A DNA stretch of 64,000 bases. Source: Anaeramoeba flamelloides (taxonomy: Eukaryota > Metamonada > Anaeramoebidae). The translations under genes were made by a program, and so were the position numbers. The notes under the pieces are model-generated. The model did no database searches, was not told the DNA's origin, and saw only the letters and a list, made by a program, of their open reading frames with translations. Numbering within the stretch: position 1 is the first letter of the stretch; each line of letters starts with the position of its first letter. Positions 12,049 to 24,629 of the stretch are shown here, piece by piece. The stretch spans positions 3,863,501 through 3,927,500 of the forward strand of contig JANTQA010000063.1 of the NCBI GenBank assembly GCA_027625915.1, in the 5' to 3' direction.

Positions 12049-12739
12049 TAATAGAACGCTTTTTTTTTTTTTTTCACTTCATCATATTTATTTTTTTTTT
12101 TTTTTTGATATAAATGCCAATTTTTTTTTTTCTAGAATAAATCTCAAACAATATCTCACTTTTTTTAATTATTTTCATTATTTTTAAGAAAATTATTAAT
12201 TTATATCCCAATTTTTGTAAGATTTGCCTAAATTCATTCATATCTATATCAAAAATGATATGATTGTGATCAATTCTAAATTAATTGTCTTTGAAATAGT
12301 ACCTTTTAATTGAAAATCAAATAAAATCAAAAGTTTTTATCTTTCTTTTTATTATACATTAGGATATTATGGACAAAAAGTAAAATAATAATAATAATAA
12401 TTTATTGAATTAAGAATTGATTTTAATAAGAAATTTGATAAAACCAGAACTCGAACACTACGGATTTAAGTAACTTATTTTATTTCATTTTTCACCTTAG
12501 AACATTTTTTTTAAAAGAATTATTTTTTGGGTAATTAAAAAATAATATTTTTATTGTGATTATTCTAACTTTATTTTTGTATACCTCTATTATAAAAAAA
12601 AAAACAATTTAAATCATTCACTTTCGTTAATATTAAGTTGGATTTTTAACTGATTATAAACAATTGACAAATTAGAAGAGTTTTTTTGATGAAAAAAAAA
12701 AAAGGGTATTTATTTATTTAGAGAAGAGCTTACATGAAC
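12049..12739. other. Gene-free spacer
   Basis: A 3' flank rich in T-runs, followed by AT-rich sequence with a short ATA microsatellite near 12386-12401. No gene or family repeat recognised. Confidence 0.5.
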
Positions 12740-13865
12740 TAAACTAAAATTCAAAATTTTACACATATATAAAATGTTACAAAGAATCATAATAATACAA
12801 TTCCATTCAAATTGGAAATAACTTTGATTTTTGTAAAATATGAAATACATTTTTTGATAAATCACTTTATTTGGTATTTTGAGATAAATAAATTTATCAG
12901 AATCAAATAGAAAAAAAAATTAGCAAAAATTTTCGATAAAAACTTATATAAAAATTTATCCTCAGGAAAAATATTCAAAAACTCTTTAATCTGTTTAATC
13001 AAAATTACAAAATTATTGTTCTTGTCGAGAATTTTTCATCAAAACTCTTAAGGTTAGAAAAAATTAAGGTAATAAAGAAAAAATGAAAATAAAAAAAATG
13101 AAAACAAAAAATTCCTAAAATAGTAAAAAAATATCCAAATTCGGGCAAATAGTGCCCCACTTTTGGGAGTCATGGAATACCAATTTATTAATCACATTTT
13201 GTGGAATCTTATTTATGCTGATAATTTTCTATGGTGTTTTTGCCACCACCCCCCCCCCCCCCCCCTGTTTCAGGACGTTGATAATTTTTAATTTGGTCAG
13301 ATAAATGATATAATATTTTTTTATTTAATTTTAATTATTTTTCTTCTTCTCTTTTTTATTTATTTAGTAATTTTTCTTTGATTACTCCTTTCTCAAAACA
13401 CATAAATAAATGAAAATCTTTTTTTCATTTTTTTCGTTTTTTTTTTTTTTTCATTTCCTTTATATTTTGGATTACCTAACTTGTTTCGTTCGATCAAAAT
13501 TTTTTTTAAACAATTGATATTAGATTAAAGTAGATGTTTTCCAAAGAGAAGAACTTAAATATAATTAATTAGAAGTATCTAACCTTTTGATCGATCAATA
13601 TTCCAAATAGAATTTAAACAAATTTACCAAATTTATTTTTTTTTTGTTTATTTCTCTCAAAAATTTTTAACACACCCATGATTTATTATTAATTGATAAT
13701 TGTTTGTTTTTTGTTTTGTGAGTATTGTACTTCATAAACAAGTGTTAACATTTCAATTAGCAAATAGTTCTAATTTGGTATTTTTTCTTTAATTGATTAA
13801 ACCAGTTGTTTTTTTTTCACAAATCGAATTTAGTGTGTTAAAATTTTTGAATTGGGGTTTATATA
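12740..13865 (+). mobile_element. Repeat A1 copy 2, split by an insertion of repeat B
   Basis: The outer parts (12740-about 12846 and about 13411-13865) match 3294-3835 almost end to end, including TTTGATCGATCAATATTCC and the end AATTGGGGTTTATA. The match is broken in the middle by about 560 bp of unrelated sequence (repeat B), so the A1 copy was already in place when B landed. Confidence 0.82.
12847..13410 (+). mobile_element. Repeat family B, inserted in A1
   Basis: The insert has imperfect inverted ends: TTTATTTGGTATTTTGAGA near the left and the complement of TCTCAAAACACATAAATAAA on the right. It carries a run of 17 C at 13249-13265 followed by TGTTTCAGGACGT. A partial relative lies at 54735-54950 with the same CCACC-C-run-TGTTTCAGGACGT core. 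No ORF. It is probably a non-autonomous DNA element; possible target duplication is ATGAAA/AATGAAA. Confidence 0.65.
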
Positions 13866-13994
13866 GGTACATTTTTTATAAAATATTTTGATTTTTTTTT
13901 TTTGATTAATAATAATGTTTTTTTCACATTATTTATTTTCGAAGAAGTTAATAGAAAGAGGAAAATTATGAAAAATCATTCCAATTCAGTTTAA

Positions 13995-14580
13995 GCTATT
14001 TCCCAATATGTGGGGTAACTTTATTTTAAAATATATTTATAAAATAAATTCTACAAAAAAGGATTTAAATATATATATAATCATTAACCACCATTTATAG
14101 ATTCTTGATAATAATTCAATTTGTTTCTTAGTATTGTATTACATAAATAAAATATATTAAAAATTTTGATCTCGATTTTATCTGATATTTTTTTATGGTG
14201 AAAATTGGTGTTTATTATTGTCTTTTTGATTGAAAAAAATATTTTCATAACTTGTATAATCTCAACAAAATTTACAATCTAATTAAAAACATATAACTGC
14301 ATTTTTGTGTTTAAAAAATCATTTGTTCCCTTTCCATATTTCAGGTTTTTTATTGAAATTGGTAGTACATTGCTTCAACTAAAAAAAGTGCTATTTTTTT
14401 TTTTTCATTTTTTAGGAATATTTCAACTAACGTGCTTTGAATTAAATACATAAGTGGTTTACTTAATCGGTATAAATATTAAACTTAATTTGGTATAGTT
14501 GATTAATGATTACCATCACTAAAAAAGATGATTTTTTATGAAATGTAAAAAAAAATGCCCCAATTTTTTGGAAATATCTT
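13995..14580 (+). mobile_element. Repeat family C, copy 1
   Basis: About 585 bp, with inverted ends CTATTTCCCAATATGTGGGG and the complement of CCCCAATTTTTTGGAAATA. It is nearly collinear with 62452-63033 and, in reverse, with 50377-50960. A shared core is TTGAAATTGGTAGTACATT. There is no coding potential, so it is a MITE-like element. Confidence 0.82.
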
Positions 14581-14611
14581 GTATTGTCATTAAGAGACAA
14601 TTAATGATAAT

Positions 14612-14814
14612 TATACAATCAACTCCACTTTAAGGCCCAAACCTTTAATCAAAGTGAATGAACAATGAAAACCTCAAATTAAAGAACATTTTTTGGATTT
14701 TTTTTTAATACAAAGTATTTTACTAGAATTTGAATTGTGTGCTTTAATTTGAGAATTTTTTTGTACCTTTTATCTCATTCAACGTTTGTGTATTTAAAGT
14801 GAAACCGACTATAC
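14612..14814. mobile_element. Repeat family F, copy 1 (short MITE, Tc1/pogo-like ends)
   Basis: About 203 bp and almost wholly an inverted repeat. The left end is TACAATCAACTCCACTTTAA and the right end is the complement of TTTAAAGTGAAACCGACTATA. The TA-flanked ACARTCRRYTYCACTTTAA-type terminus recalls Tc1/pogo elements. Two further copies are at 21600-21802 and 47759-47962. Confidence 0.8.
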
Positions 14815-16984
14815 AAACTTCAATATTAATAAATCTCTTTGAAAACATTATTATAAAATAAAATTATTAATCAACAGACCAATATTATTTCTAATCTTTA
14901 TTTTAAAACTAAATAAAATTTGGCTAATCCGGAATACTATAGACTATATCTATAAACACAAAAATCAATTACAATTTTTACGGTTCTATTTATTGTATTT
15001 TTATTTGAATTAAAGTATTATTCTAATTTAGATTTATGTGTTTATATCTTTGAATAAATATACATTTCTTAAAAACTGAGTAATTTTTTTTAATAAAGAA
15101 TAAAAAAAATATGTTTTAATTTTATTGAAAAAAAAATTCAATATATAATTTAAAATAATGAAAATTATTTCATCAAATTATACAAAATATTACTTTTAAA
15201 AAAATAACTTTTTTTTTTCCTGTTTTCAATCTAATATGTAAGAAAGAAATAATTCAAAGAAATATATTCATAATTTTTCAAGTGTTTCAGTACCTTAATT
15301 CATTTATTACATCAACTCAAACCGTAATTTACAAAAAAAATATTCAAAATCGTTAAAATCTTTCATATATCTATGATGGAAAAAAGTTACATGGTATTTA
15401 TAAGAGTAAACTATGCTACAAAAGAGAATTAATTCCAGATAGGAAGTAGAACATAATTAACTGCAAAAAAAATCAACATTTTGTGCTCAATAAAATCCAT
15501 AAATACAATTTAACTAGTCTTTTATATCAAATTTCACAGAGTAACTGTTTATGATCTGAAAAATAATTAAATTTTTTCATGCATTTTGAATGTGTAAGTA
15601 ACCCGAGAACAATATCTATGATAAATCACTATTAAAATTATTATAATGGTTTTTACTTCATTTTGTTTTTTTTTTTATTTTATTTTTTGTTTTATTCCTT
15701 GATCTTACTATTCGAGTAAAAATTGCCAACTGGTTTTAATTGTGAAATAGAAGTAAAAAAAAAGATTGTTCCAAATAATTTTTGGTTTTTTTCACTGATC
15801 AATAAAGGTATCTGAAATTAAAAGAACAGAAATTTGTAATTTTTCCCATTGTAAAAATTTATAAGCCAATTTCGCATTCATCGAAAAATTAGAGTATCAA
15901 AAAATCGAATAAAGTTAAATTTTCTTAATATTTAAAATAAGAATTTCCAATTTCAAAAATTGTACATTCTTAAATTTTTATTTCATTTGGTGTTTTTATT
16001 CTACTTTAATTCAATTAACCAGTCTAGTTAGAATATTTTTTTTTTAAAAATGAATGGGGAACTAAGAGAAATAATTGTAAAAAATACAAACTTTTTACGA
16101 TTTATCGTAGAAAAATTTAAATTAAACAGTTTTTTTCTGATTTTTTAGGTCGGATTATAAAAGAAACAATGAATGGGTTCTATAAAAATGGGTGGCGAAA
16201 TAAAATTACTGTTTTTTATAAAACTGTCTTTATGATTTGAGTTTTTTATCCTAATTCCCTCTTATTATAGATTTATAAAAAATTAAACTATTATTGAGAT
16301 CTCTAAAACCCATAATCCAATTTTTTATATAAAATGAGAACTAGAGAAACTTTTTGGTATCTTGATAATAGGATAATATATTATTCTTAGAAGCGAATTT
16401 CTTTTTCCCTTGGTTGATATTATTTTTCATTTTCCGGTCTATTAATACCCCCACTTAAAAATCAACTTTGAAGTTTTTTTTAAACTTTTTTTCCCACAAC
16501 ATTCAGTTTCAAAAACAGCACTATAAAAAGAAATTTCTTCGACTAAAAGATTTTTTTTAGATAATATATCATTACTTTTGTTTGAAAATAGTTACTTTTC
16601 AATCGACCATCAATACCTTAATTGTCAATAAATTAAATTTAACCAAACAGATAAAATAAGATAAACTTCAAAACAAATAACACAGACATCAAAAAGAATC
16701 ACCCATGACCACAAAAATCTTAAAATGTATCAATTTGGGAGAAAATACAATTAGAAATTGATAGTTTGATAAAGAAATTACAAATCAAAGCTTTGTTGTT
16801 TTATTGAAGTTTTTTTTCTCTCCAAATAATTCCAAGATTGTAATTCTAACAACCTTAATCTTTCTTTTCAAATCTAAATTATTCTTTATGTTTTCTGAGA
16901 GTTAATCAAAAAGATTTCATTTTTTAATTTTTTTTCCTTCTTTAAAATAAGAATCTTCTTTTTTTAAATTAGTTTCACAAGTCA
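14815..16984. other. Gene-free spacer upstream of CDC45
   Basis: AT-rich, with short ORFs only and no repeat family that I can match within the window. The last 100 bases before the CDC45 start are T-rich, a plausible core promoter and 5' UTR, without a distinct element. Confidence 0.5.
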
Positions 16985-19491
16985 ATGGTAATTCAATCAA
17001 TTGACTCGTTTTATAAGGTTTATAAAATACTCAAAAAACATACAAAAGATCAACCTATATTAATTCTTGTTGGCACTGATTGTGACTCATTATGTAGTTG
17101 TAAAATCCTCACTCATCTGTTAAAATCTGACACAATTCGATACCAAATAGAGCCAGTTCGCGGGTATTCTGATATTATGGAAATCTCAAAACAATTACAC
17201 AAAAATGAAAATGTAAAATTACTATCCGTTGTTTTTTTTTATAATTTTTGAAATTTTTCCAAGGAAATAGCTTCCAAATGAAAAAAAAAAGATAAACCCA
17301 ATCCTTTAAATGATCTAAAAACAAACTTAAAGACAATTACTCCCAAGAATTATCAAATCAAAATATTTTGAAAAAAAAATAACAAAAAAAACCCAAAGAT
17401 CAAATATTTCAACATCTCAATAAGATGAAAAAAACCTTCCACATTTTTTTTCACCTTCAAATTGGAATTAACAACTCTTAACTAATACGTTAAATTTCCG
17501 ATTTAAGCTTGAAAAAAAAAAAAAAAAAAAAAAAAAACAATACCTTTCTTTTTTGAATCACAAACAATTCACTTCTTCACTTTACCTTTAAATCAAAAAC
17601 CTTTTTAACAACTCTTTTTTCAAAAATATTAAAAGAAATCGCAAACAATTGTTTGTTTAAACTGTGGAGGAAACTCCTCAATTTCGCAATTGTTAAAAGC
17701 AAAGCCAGATTGGTTAATTTTAATATGTGACAGTCACCGCCCGATTAATTTAGACAACGTAGTTGAAGACAAAGTCATAATCTTTGGTGACGGCACTATT
17801 AAGAATTCATTACCGAAAACCGAGACTGTAAATTTCAAAGCAATTAAGCAAGTATTTGGAGACATATTTGATGGTGAGTATGATGAAGAAAGTAGTTCCT
17901 CAGAAGAAGAAGAATCAGAAGACGAAGATGAATTTGAAGATGAAAAAGATCAAGAGAATGAAGATGAAAATGATCCACTCCTCAACATGTCTGTGGAGGA
18001 GTTAGAAAAACTCAAACCAGAAGAATTAGAATTATTAAGGAAGAGAAAAACGTTTACAAAAAAAAAAAGTAAAACAACAAAAGGAAAAAAAAACAAAAGG
18101 AAAAAAAAGAAAAGGTATGATCGAGAATTTGCCGAAATTGAACGAGACAAGCATTTAAGAAATGAAAAATTACTCTCAGACTATTATTCGTCATCATACT
18201 ACGGCACAGGCGCCTCAATTCTGTTATTTGCATTAGCTACCCAATTGGGAAGGAAGTCGGGCGATTTATTATGGTATGCGATCGGCGGGCTCACCGATCA
18301 GTATTTGCACTACCGAATAAACGAAAAAGAATACCGCAAATTAGTCAATTTCTTACACAAGGAAGTAGTTCATCTGTACCCCAGCGACAACATCAAGCAA
18401 CAGCGCACCAAACAAAGCTATTCCACAACGAGCAATGAGAACGATTTAATTCGCAAGACAGAGGATTACAGATTTATGCTCTACAGATTTTGGAATTTGT
18501 ATGATAGCATGTATCATTCCACGTACATCGCAAGTCGGCTGGGCGTCTGGTGCCCCGAGGGGCTTCGGAACTTAAATACCTTTTTGGCCAAAATGGGGTT
18601 TTCCCACGAGAAATGCAAGCAACGATATGATTCGATGGATTTGAAAATTAAAAACAAATTGCATGAAAAATTGAAGGAGCACTCAAAAAATTTTGGTTTA
18701 AAAAAGATCCTCTTCCCTTCCTTTTATCGGAAAATGGGATTCCAACGGGAAATATCATCATCAGATCTCGTATATTGTGTTACCTCTCTGTTGGAACACG
18801 GCGACAAGACCTTCTCAGACGAGATTCTAAAAGAGAATAATGAGCGTGAAATCACCCAAAAGAAATTTTGGTTGGGCTATGACGCCTTATCTTCTCCGAC
18901 AACAACAGACTCAATTTTTGACAACGGGGTGAAACTTGCAATACAGGTGCAAAAGGCAATAGTGAAGCAGGGAACAGCAATGATCGAAAGGAACCAAATA
19001 TCCTCGTCGCCTCAATTTAGGCATTCGTTTATCACAGAACTCTCGGGCAAACCAGAAATTTTCCGCTTCCCTTTAATCCTGACAAGACTTGGTGGCTTTT
19101 TGTTACAAGTAATGGATAGTGCAGGGAAAAACCCAAAGCCGTTAATACTGTGTTGCTTACAACCAAAATCCGAACGATATTTAGTTGTTGGATTATTACC
19201 AGGATCAGAAGCCGGTATTATCGAAAAAAAGTAATTTTTTCCTTTAATTTTTATTTTAAAAGAATTGAGTTTTTTATTTATTTGATTTAATTGCTTTGTA
19301 ACATTTTATTTTTGTTTTCTTTTTCTTTTTTTACTAAATTAATTAATAGCAAATTTGGAAAACTTTTTCATCTAGCAGCAGAAAAAACACGCGCCAAAGT
19401 AAAACACGATGGATTTGAATCATCCGCCATTGAAGTATCAAAAGTGAACATAAGAACATTTATGGAATTTTTGCATGTTTTACTTGGTTAA
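16985..19491 (+). CDS. CDC45: CDC45, replicative helicase (CMG) subunit, three exons
   Basis: CDC45 joins MCM2-7 and GINS to form the CMG helicase at replication origins and forks. Exons are 16985-17212, 17636-19230 and 19350-19491, giving 654 residues with all phases consistent. The N-terminal DHH-like fold shows ILILVGTDCDSLCSCKIL (compare human LLFVASDVDALCACKIL) and ICDSHRPINLDNV (compare VCDTHRPVNVVNV). Then come an acidic loop (about residues 157-195), a Lys-rich stretch, and a GTGASILLFALA/LLWYAIGGLTDQYLHYRI block. The last exon supplies KFGKLFHLAAEKTRAKVKHD and a C-terminus matching the family (IEVSKVNI). It is longer than human CDC45 (566) mainly through the low-complexity acidic/Lys insertion. 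The second intron is 119 bp and the first 423 bp. No key block is missing. Confidence 0.96.
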
Positions 19492-19598
19492 TTTAATTGC
19501 GAAAATATTTTATTAATTTTAAAATTAATAAATAATTATTAGAATATTTTCACAAATATTATTATTATATTTTAATTTATTTAATTATAAAAATAAAA

Positions 19599-19635
<37 letters not shown>

Positions 19636-20758
19636 ATTATATTTTCCATTTATTAATTTTATATTTATTACTGGTTTATGGAAATTGAAAAAACAACATT
19701 CATACACCACCATCTGAAATATCAAAATAATTTGAATCGTGAATTCCAAGTTTCACGTAACCACTTATTTGACACCCTTGTGGTAGATTAAACACACCTT
19801 CTTAATATTATACAGAATAGGATAAAAATATTTTGGTAAGTTGACTATAGTTAACATCGAAAAATAGTGAACTCTTTGATCTGAAATTCAAAGATATCCA
19901 GTAAAATAATTTGAGATAAAAAAAGGAAAATTCTTTTTATTTATTTATATTTTTATTACAATAGATTTCTGTATTCGAATTTTTTATTACTTTTAGAATG
20001 ACTTAATCATAATTATATCCCATATATTCAAGAATTGTTATTTTTTTTCTTCTAAATCTTGTCAACTCTTCCAATATTTGATACATTATCAAAAACAATT
20101 TTTTTACTTCACTCCAAATTGAATCACAATTTAATTGGAAATAAACTAAAAATCGTAGCATATGAAAAAAAATTAGACAAAATTCCCTTTTAAAAAAAAT
20201 ACATTTTAAAAATATCTTTTGTGTGCCAACAATAATTATAGCAAATAAAAATATTAAAAAACCCTTCAATGTTATCTTTATGATTAAAAAATTTCAAAAT
20301 TTAGAATTGATCTAAAAACCAAAATATAAATTAAAAAAAAAAAAAATCAATTAATTGTAAATACCCATATTAAAACGAAGGTCCACATATTTTATTAAAA
20401 TTAGAGAAATGACATTGATTAAAATACCTTTAAAAAAATTTCATTTTTTTTTTTTTTCATTTTAAACAGTTTTCTTTAGGCTATTGAGAAATAAAATTTT
20501 TTTTTATTCATACAAAAAAAATTCATAATGTGCATTCTACACTCATTTTTGAGTTTTTTATTAAATTATCCCAGAAAAAATTAGGAATTAGTGGAAAAAA
20601 GAGGGGTTAATACCCCCTCTAAAATAAAATACAAAAAAGAAAAATTAAAATTAAATAAAAATATTATGAGAAATAATTATCATTGTTTCTTTTTTTTTTT
20701 TTAATTATTTTATAGACTATTTACCTTTATACCTTTTAATATACGTAAATGGTAATCA
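19492..20758. other. Gene-free spacer with AT microsatellite
   Basis: Holds an (AT)n tract at about 19605-19631 and AT-rich filler. The minus-strand 88-codon ORF at 20003-20269 lacks coding character (Phe/Ile/Lys noise). No gene is seen. Confidence 0.5.
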
Positions 20759-21300
20759 ATATAAACTCTATTTCACCCAAAGTTTCGAACCAAAAATGAA
20801 AAATCGACTTTTTTTGAAGAATCAATAGACATAATATTGTTTAGAAATAGGATAAAGGATAAAATTCATATTAGAGTCGATAATAATTAAGGAAATACCT
20901 AAATAAACCATAAATTTCGAAAAATTTAATATATTAATAATATTGTTATTGTCTCTTTTATAAAAACTTTTTGTGAAAAAAATTTTCATTTCATAGGAAA
21001 ATTCATTTTGTTGACAATAATATTTTTTAATTGTAAATTTATTTATATTTCAAAAAAATTACAAAGCCTCGATTTCCTGAAAGTTAATTTGTTGTTTGAA
21101 ACTTTTTTTTTTTTCAAAAAAAATAAAAAAAAAAAAAAGAAAAAAAAAACTGGAAAAGTAAAATCGAAAAATATAAAAAAATATACAAAATGAGAAAAAA
21201 TGATTTTGTTCTCAATATTGAAATTTTAGTTTGGGAAGAATAATGAATTAAACCCATGGGATGTATTCTATTTCTTCAATAAAACTGGACTCCTTTGACT
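20759..21300 (+). mobile_element. Repeat family G, copy 1
   Basis: About 540 bp, similar to 55845-56430. Shared blocks are TTGTTTAGAAATA, ATATTAGAGTCGATAATAAT (G copy 2 has GCATTAGAGTTGATAATAAT), ATTACAAAGCCTC and a central A-rich tract. It starts TATAAACTCTATTTCACCC (copy 2 AATAAACCCCATTTCACTC), resembling family A ends. The copies are clearly diverged, so this is an old family. Confidence 0.65.
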
Positions 21301-21599
21301 GAAACAAAGTTAATAATAATTTATAACATTATCCAAGAATTTGGAATGAAACCAAAAATTAATAAAAGATTAAAACATATTAATTATCCGAAATAAATTA
21401 TTTAGGAATTTTTAAAGAAAAAAAATAATTCGACAAAAAAACTTTCAAAAAGGAAAAGATACTGTTAAAAAAATCAAAATGGTATTTAAACAGCAAAACT
21501 TAACTAGCAGGGTAAAATTATAACTATTTAAATAGTACGAGTTCGTAAATTATTATATAGATTTGTAATTTTTAATTCAACTCAAAAAAATTACAAGGT

Positions 21600-21802
21600 G
21601 ATACAGTCAGTTCCACTTTTAAGGTATAAACTTTGAATAAAAATCAAATCACATAAAAATCTCAATTTAAGGCTCAAAATTTTGGATTCTAGTAAAATCA
21701 ATTGTAAAAAAAAAAATTCCAAATTCTGTGCTTTAATTTGATATTTTTTTGTGATTTAAATTTCGTTGAAAGTTTCTGTTTTAAAAATGAAACCAACAAT
21801 AG
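21600..21802. mobile_element. Repeat family F, copy 2
   Basis: Starts ATACAGTCAGTTCCACTTTT and ends with the complementary TTAAAAATGAAACCAACAATA. Internally it has facing copies of ATCTCAATTTAAGGCTCAAA-type sequence, as in the other F copies. No ORF. Confidence 0.75.
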
Positions 21803-24629
21803 ATTTTTGATAAATAAAAAATTCACAAAATTTTTAGAAAGTAATTCACATTCTCTAAGAATAATTTATAAAATTGAAGCCATCATAGACTAAGTCAGAA
21901 TTTAAATATATGAAAGAAGTCAAACTCAAAAATAAATTAGAAATTCTTGGTTATGAACACATACCGAAGAATCTCAACTTGACAAAAAAAAGAAAACGGA
22001 AAAATTAATTGGAAAGTAGAAAGTCTAAAACTATAAAATCCGAATCTTAATCAATTTAGATAAAACTTAATAAATATACGTTCAGAATGGAATGTACAAG
22101 AATATTTAAAAAATTAGTAGGTATAATAACAATATAAACATAAAATCGTGTTACCAGGTGCCTAGACTCTTCCATATTTTAACCAAAAGGATCAAAACCA
22201 AATATTTTACTCAATTCTTTTGAATTATGGAAATGCCAACAAGATTTTTTTTAATTTAAGAAATACAAACAAAATTAATTAAAGTCTCTTATTATTTCTC
22301 AATTTAAAAAAAAAACTAAGAACAAAAAATATTTAAAATGGAAAGAATATGCACCTATCTTTAAAATAAGAAAGTTTACATATTATCTAAATATATATTC
22401 TTATGTTTATGTGAAGAATAAAATAAAAAAAAAACATTGAAATTTATGCAAAAAATATTTAAACCCAGACACATAGGAAGAATTCAATTATTTTTTATGG
22501 GGCTGCCCCTTCTATGTAAAAAAAATCGATCAATTCGTTTTGAAGAATAAATACAAATTAACAAAAACAAAAACAATAATATCTGTCGTTATTTGTACAA
22601 AGTTGAGAAAATAAGCAATATATTTTTTTTTTGAGATGGTGATATTTACATCGCCCAGAAAGAAAAATATTTTGGTTGTTGTCGAAAAAAAGAGTCAAAT
22701 TGTGTGAGTTATTATTTGTTGAAATTTTGTTTATATTCAATGAAAGAAAATTAAAATTAAATAAATAGAAACACAAAAATTAAAAATAAATTCTTTGTAT
22801 TTTTTCATTCTTTTGAGATCTTTAAAGCTAGAATAATTTTTATATTATTTGAAAATATTTTAAAATAAGAGAATCTCAGCTCAAAAAGTAATTGTTATTA
22901 ATTTTAAACCTTCTTAAAAAAAAACTATTTTCTTCATGCCTTTTAAACTCTCAAAATAGCTAACACTCATTAATAAAAACACAATTTAAAATTTATTTTT
23001 TTGAAGAAAAACATAACTGGTTAATTAAGATCTCGAGAAAATTCACATTTCTTATATCCTCCCTGCCTTTTCTGTTTTTAATGTTAAGACATCATTTCCA
23101 AGAACTGGGCTATTCATTTCTCAAAAAAAAAACAAAAAAAGAGAACAATTCAATAATACTCATAATCAGTAGAGTATTATTAAAGAAAGAACTTTTTAAC
23201 TAGAAATAAATAATTTGAATACGAATAGAAAAAAGAGTTATTTATTCCCATTTTTTTATCTTAGGTTTCAAAAAAATAACAACTTTCTTAAAGTTGTCTT
23301 GAAATGTAGATTATAGCCAAAAAATTCATTTTTTTAAAACAATTAAATAACCAATGAATTGATTATTTTGACAAATTATTCCTGTATATTTCTGAAATAT
23401 ACAGGACTATATTGATATTGCAGTTATATTTGTATAAAGATAACAAAACTAATCAGTCAATGGGTTTTTATGTTAACAATTATTGAGTTAATCTCAGAAT
23501 TTATTAATAAATGAAAAAATAAGTTATTTTTTTGAAGTTCTAAATAATAATTTTTGAAGAAAGGAATATTATTATTTGGGTTCCTGTTTTTTAGATTTGG
23601 AAAAGAAATGAAAAAAAATTTTTCCAAAATGAAACTTTTTTAATTGTGATAATTGCAAAAAATAAAATAATTTATTGTTGAATAGTTTTTAATATACTTT
23701 TTAGGGGAGACTAACCAAGGAGAACTAATATCAAATTACACACACTTACAACGGACCATAATTATGTACTGAACGATCACAAAGCTAAAATTTTAAGATA
23801 TGGGGCATTCCTGAGAAAAATAATTTTTGGGAATTTAAAAAAAAAATCATTTTTTATGGGTATCAAATACAAATAAAAACAAAACAAATTATTATGTATA
23901 ACTGATCTCAAAATATCAATCATCAAGGAAGAGGAAATTTTAAGAAAAAAGGCTCCAAAAGTAAGTAATCAATTTTAAAGGTAAACCACTGTTAATTGAA
24001 ATTTATAGAACAGAGTTATTTTCGGTTTTGAAGTATCGATCTTTGGGGATTTTTGATATTTCTAAGTTTTTTTTTTTTTTCATTTCTGAAATGAGTTTTT
24101 TTTTTCATTATTTTATAAAATCCATACTTTGTCAAATTTAGAAGGTTATAAAACTATAAATCAGATTAAATCGAATTAAATTGACTGTGAACTGAAAAAC
24201 AAATAATTTGATTCAAATTGAAGAAATTTGTACATATTTGGAAATATTAAATAAGAAACTCTTGTTTTTTTCATTGAAAATTTGATTTTTTTGGAATTAC
24301 TAGATCTTTGATACTTTTTATATTCTAAATTTAATTTTTGGAAATTTAAAATCTTGTCTACTTTTTTTTTGTTATTTGAAGGTTTTCTGTTTTGATACTT
24401 TGATTTTTTTTTTTTTGTTATTTGAATTTTTTCAAAGGAAAAGAAGCTAGCTTGAACATTAAATTTTTCAGTTGAAACCGCCTTTCGAATTAGAGAGAAA
24501 CTCAAGATGAGATGTGACCCTTAAAATGAAAATATAAAAAATTGGATTTACTTCATTTTCTCAATTAAAATTTTTCATTTTTTTTTTCCACCAAACAAAA
24601 ACTCTTTGTTATTTCAAGTTGTAAAAATA
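21803..24629. other. Gene-free spacer upstream of RAB6
   Basis: AT-rich with no recognised family repeat. A minus-strand ORF at 24176-24505 (109 codons, TTG start) is Lys/Asn-rich and unconvincing. Around 23705-23800 the base composition is less AT-rich than the flanks but gives no supported exon. The final 70 bases before the RAB6 start are T-rich. Confidence 0.45.

Noticed and set aside
12420-12470. tRNA-like T-arm word (complement reads GTAGTGTTCGAGTTCTGG)
   Set aside because: No matching stem, anticodon arm or acceptor stem around it.
23700-23800. Minus-strand micro-exon candidate with a GTAAGT donor
   Set aside because: Only about 36 bases, no partner exons found; chance is likely in AT-rich DNA.
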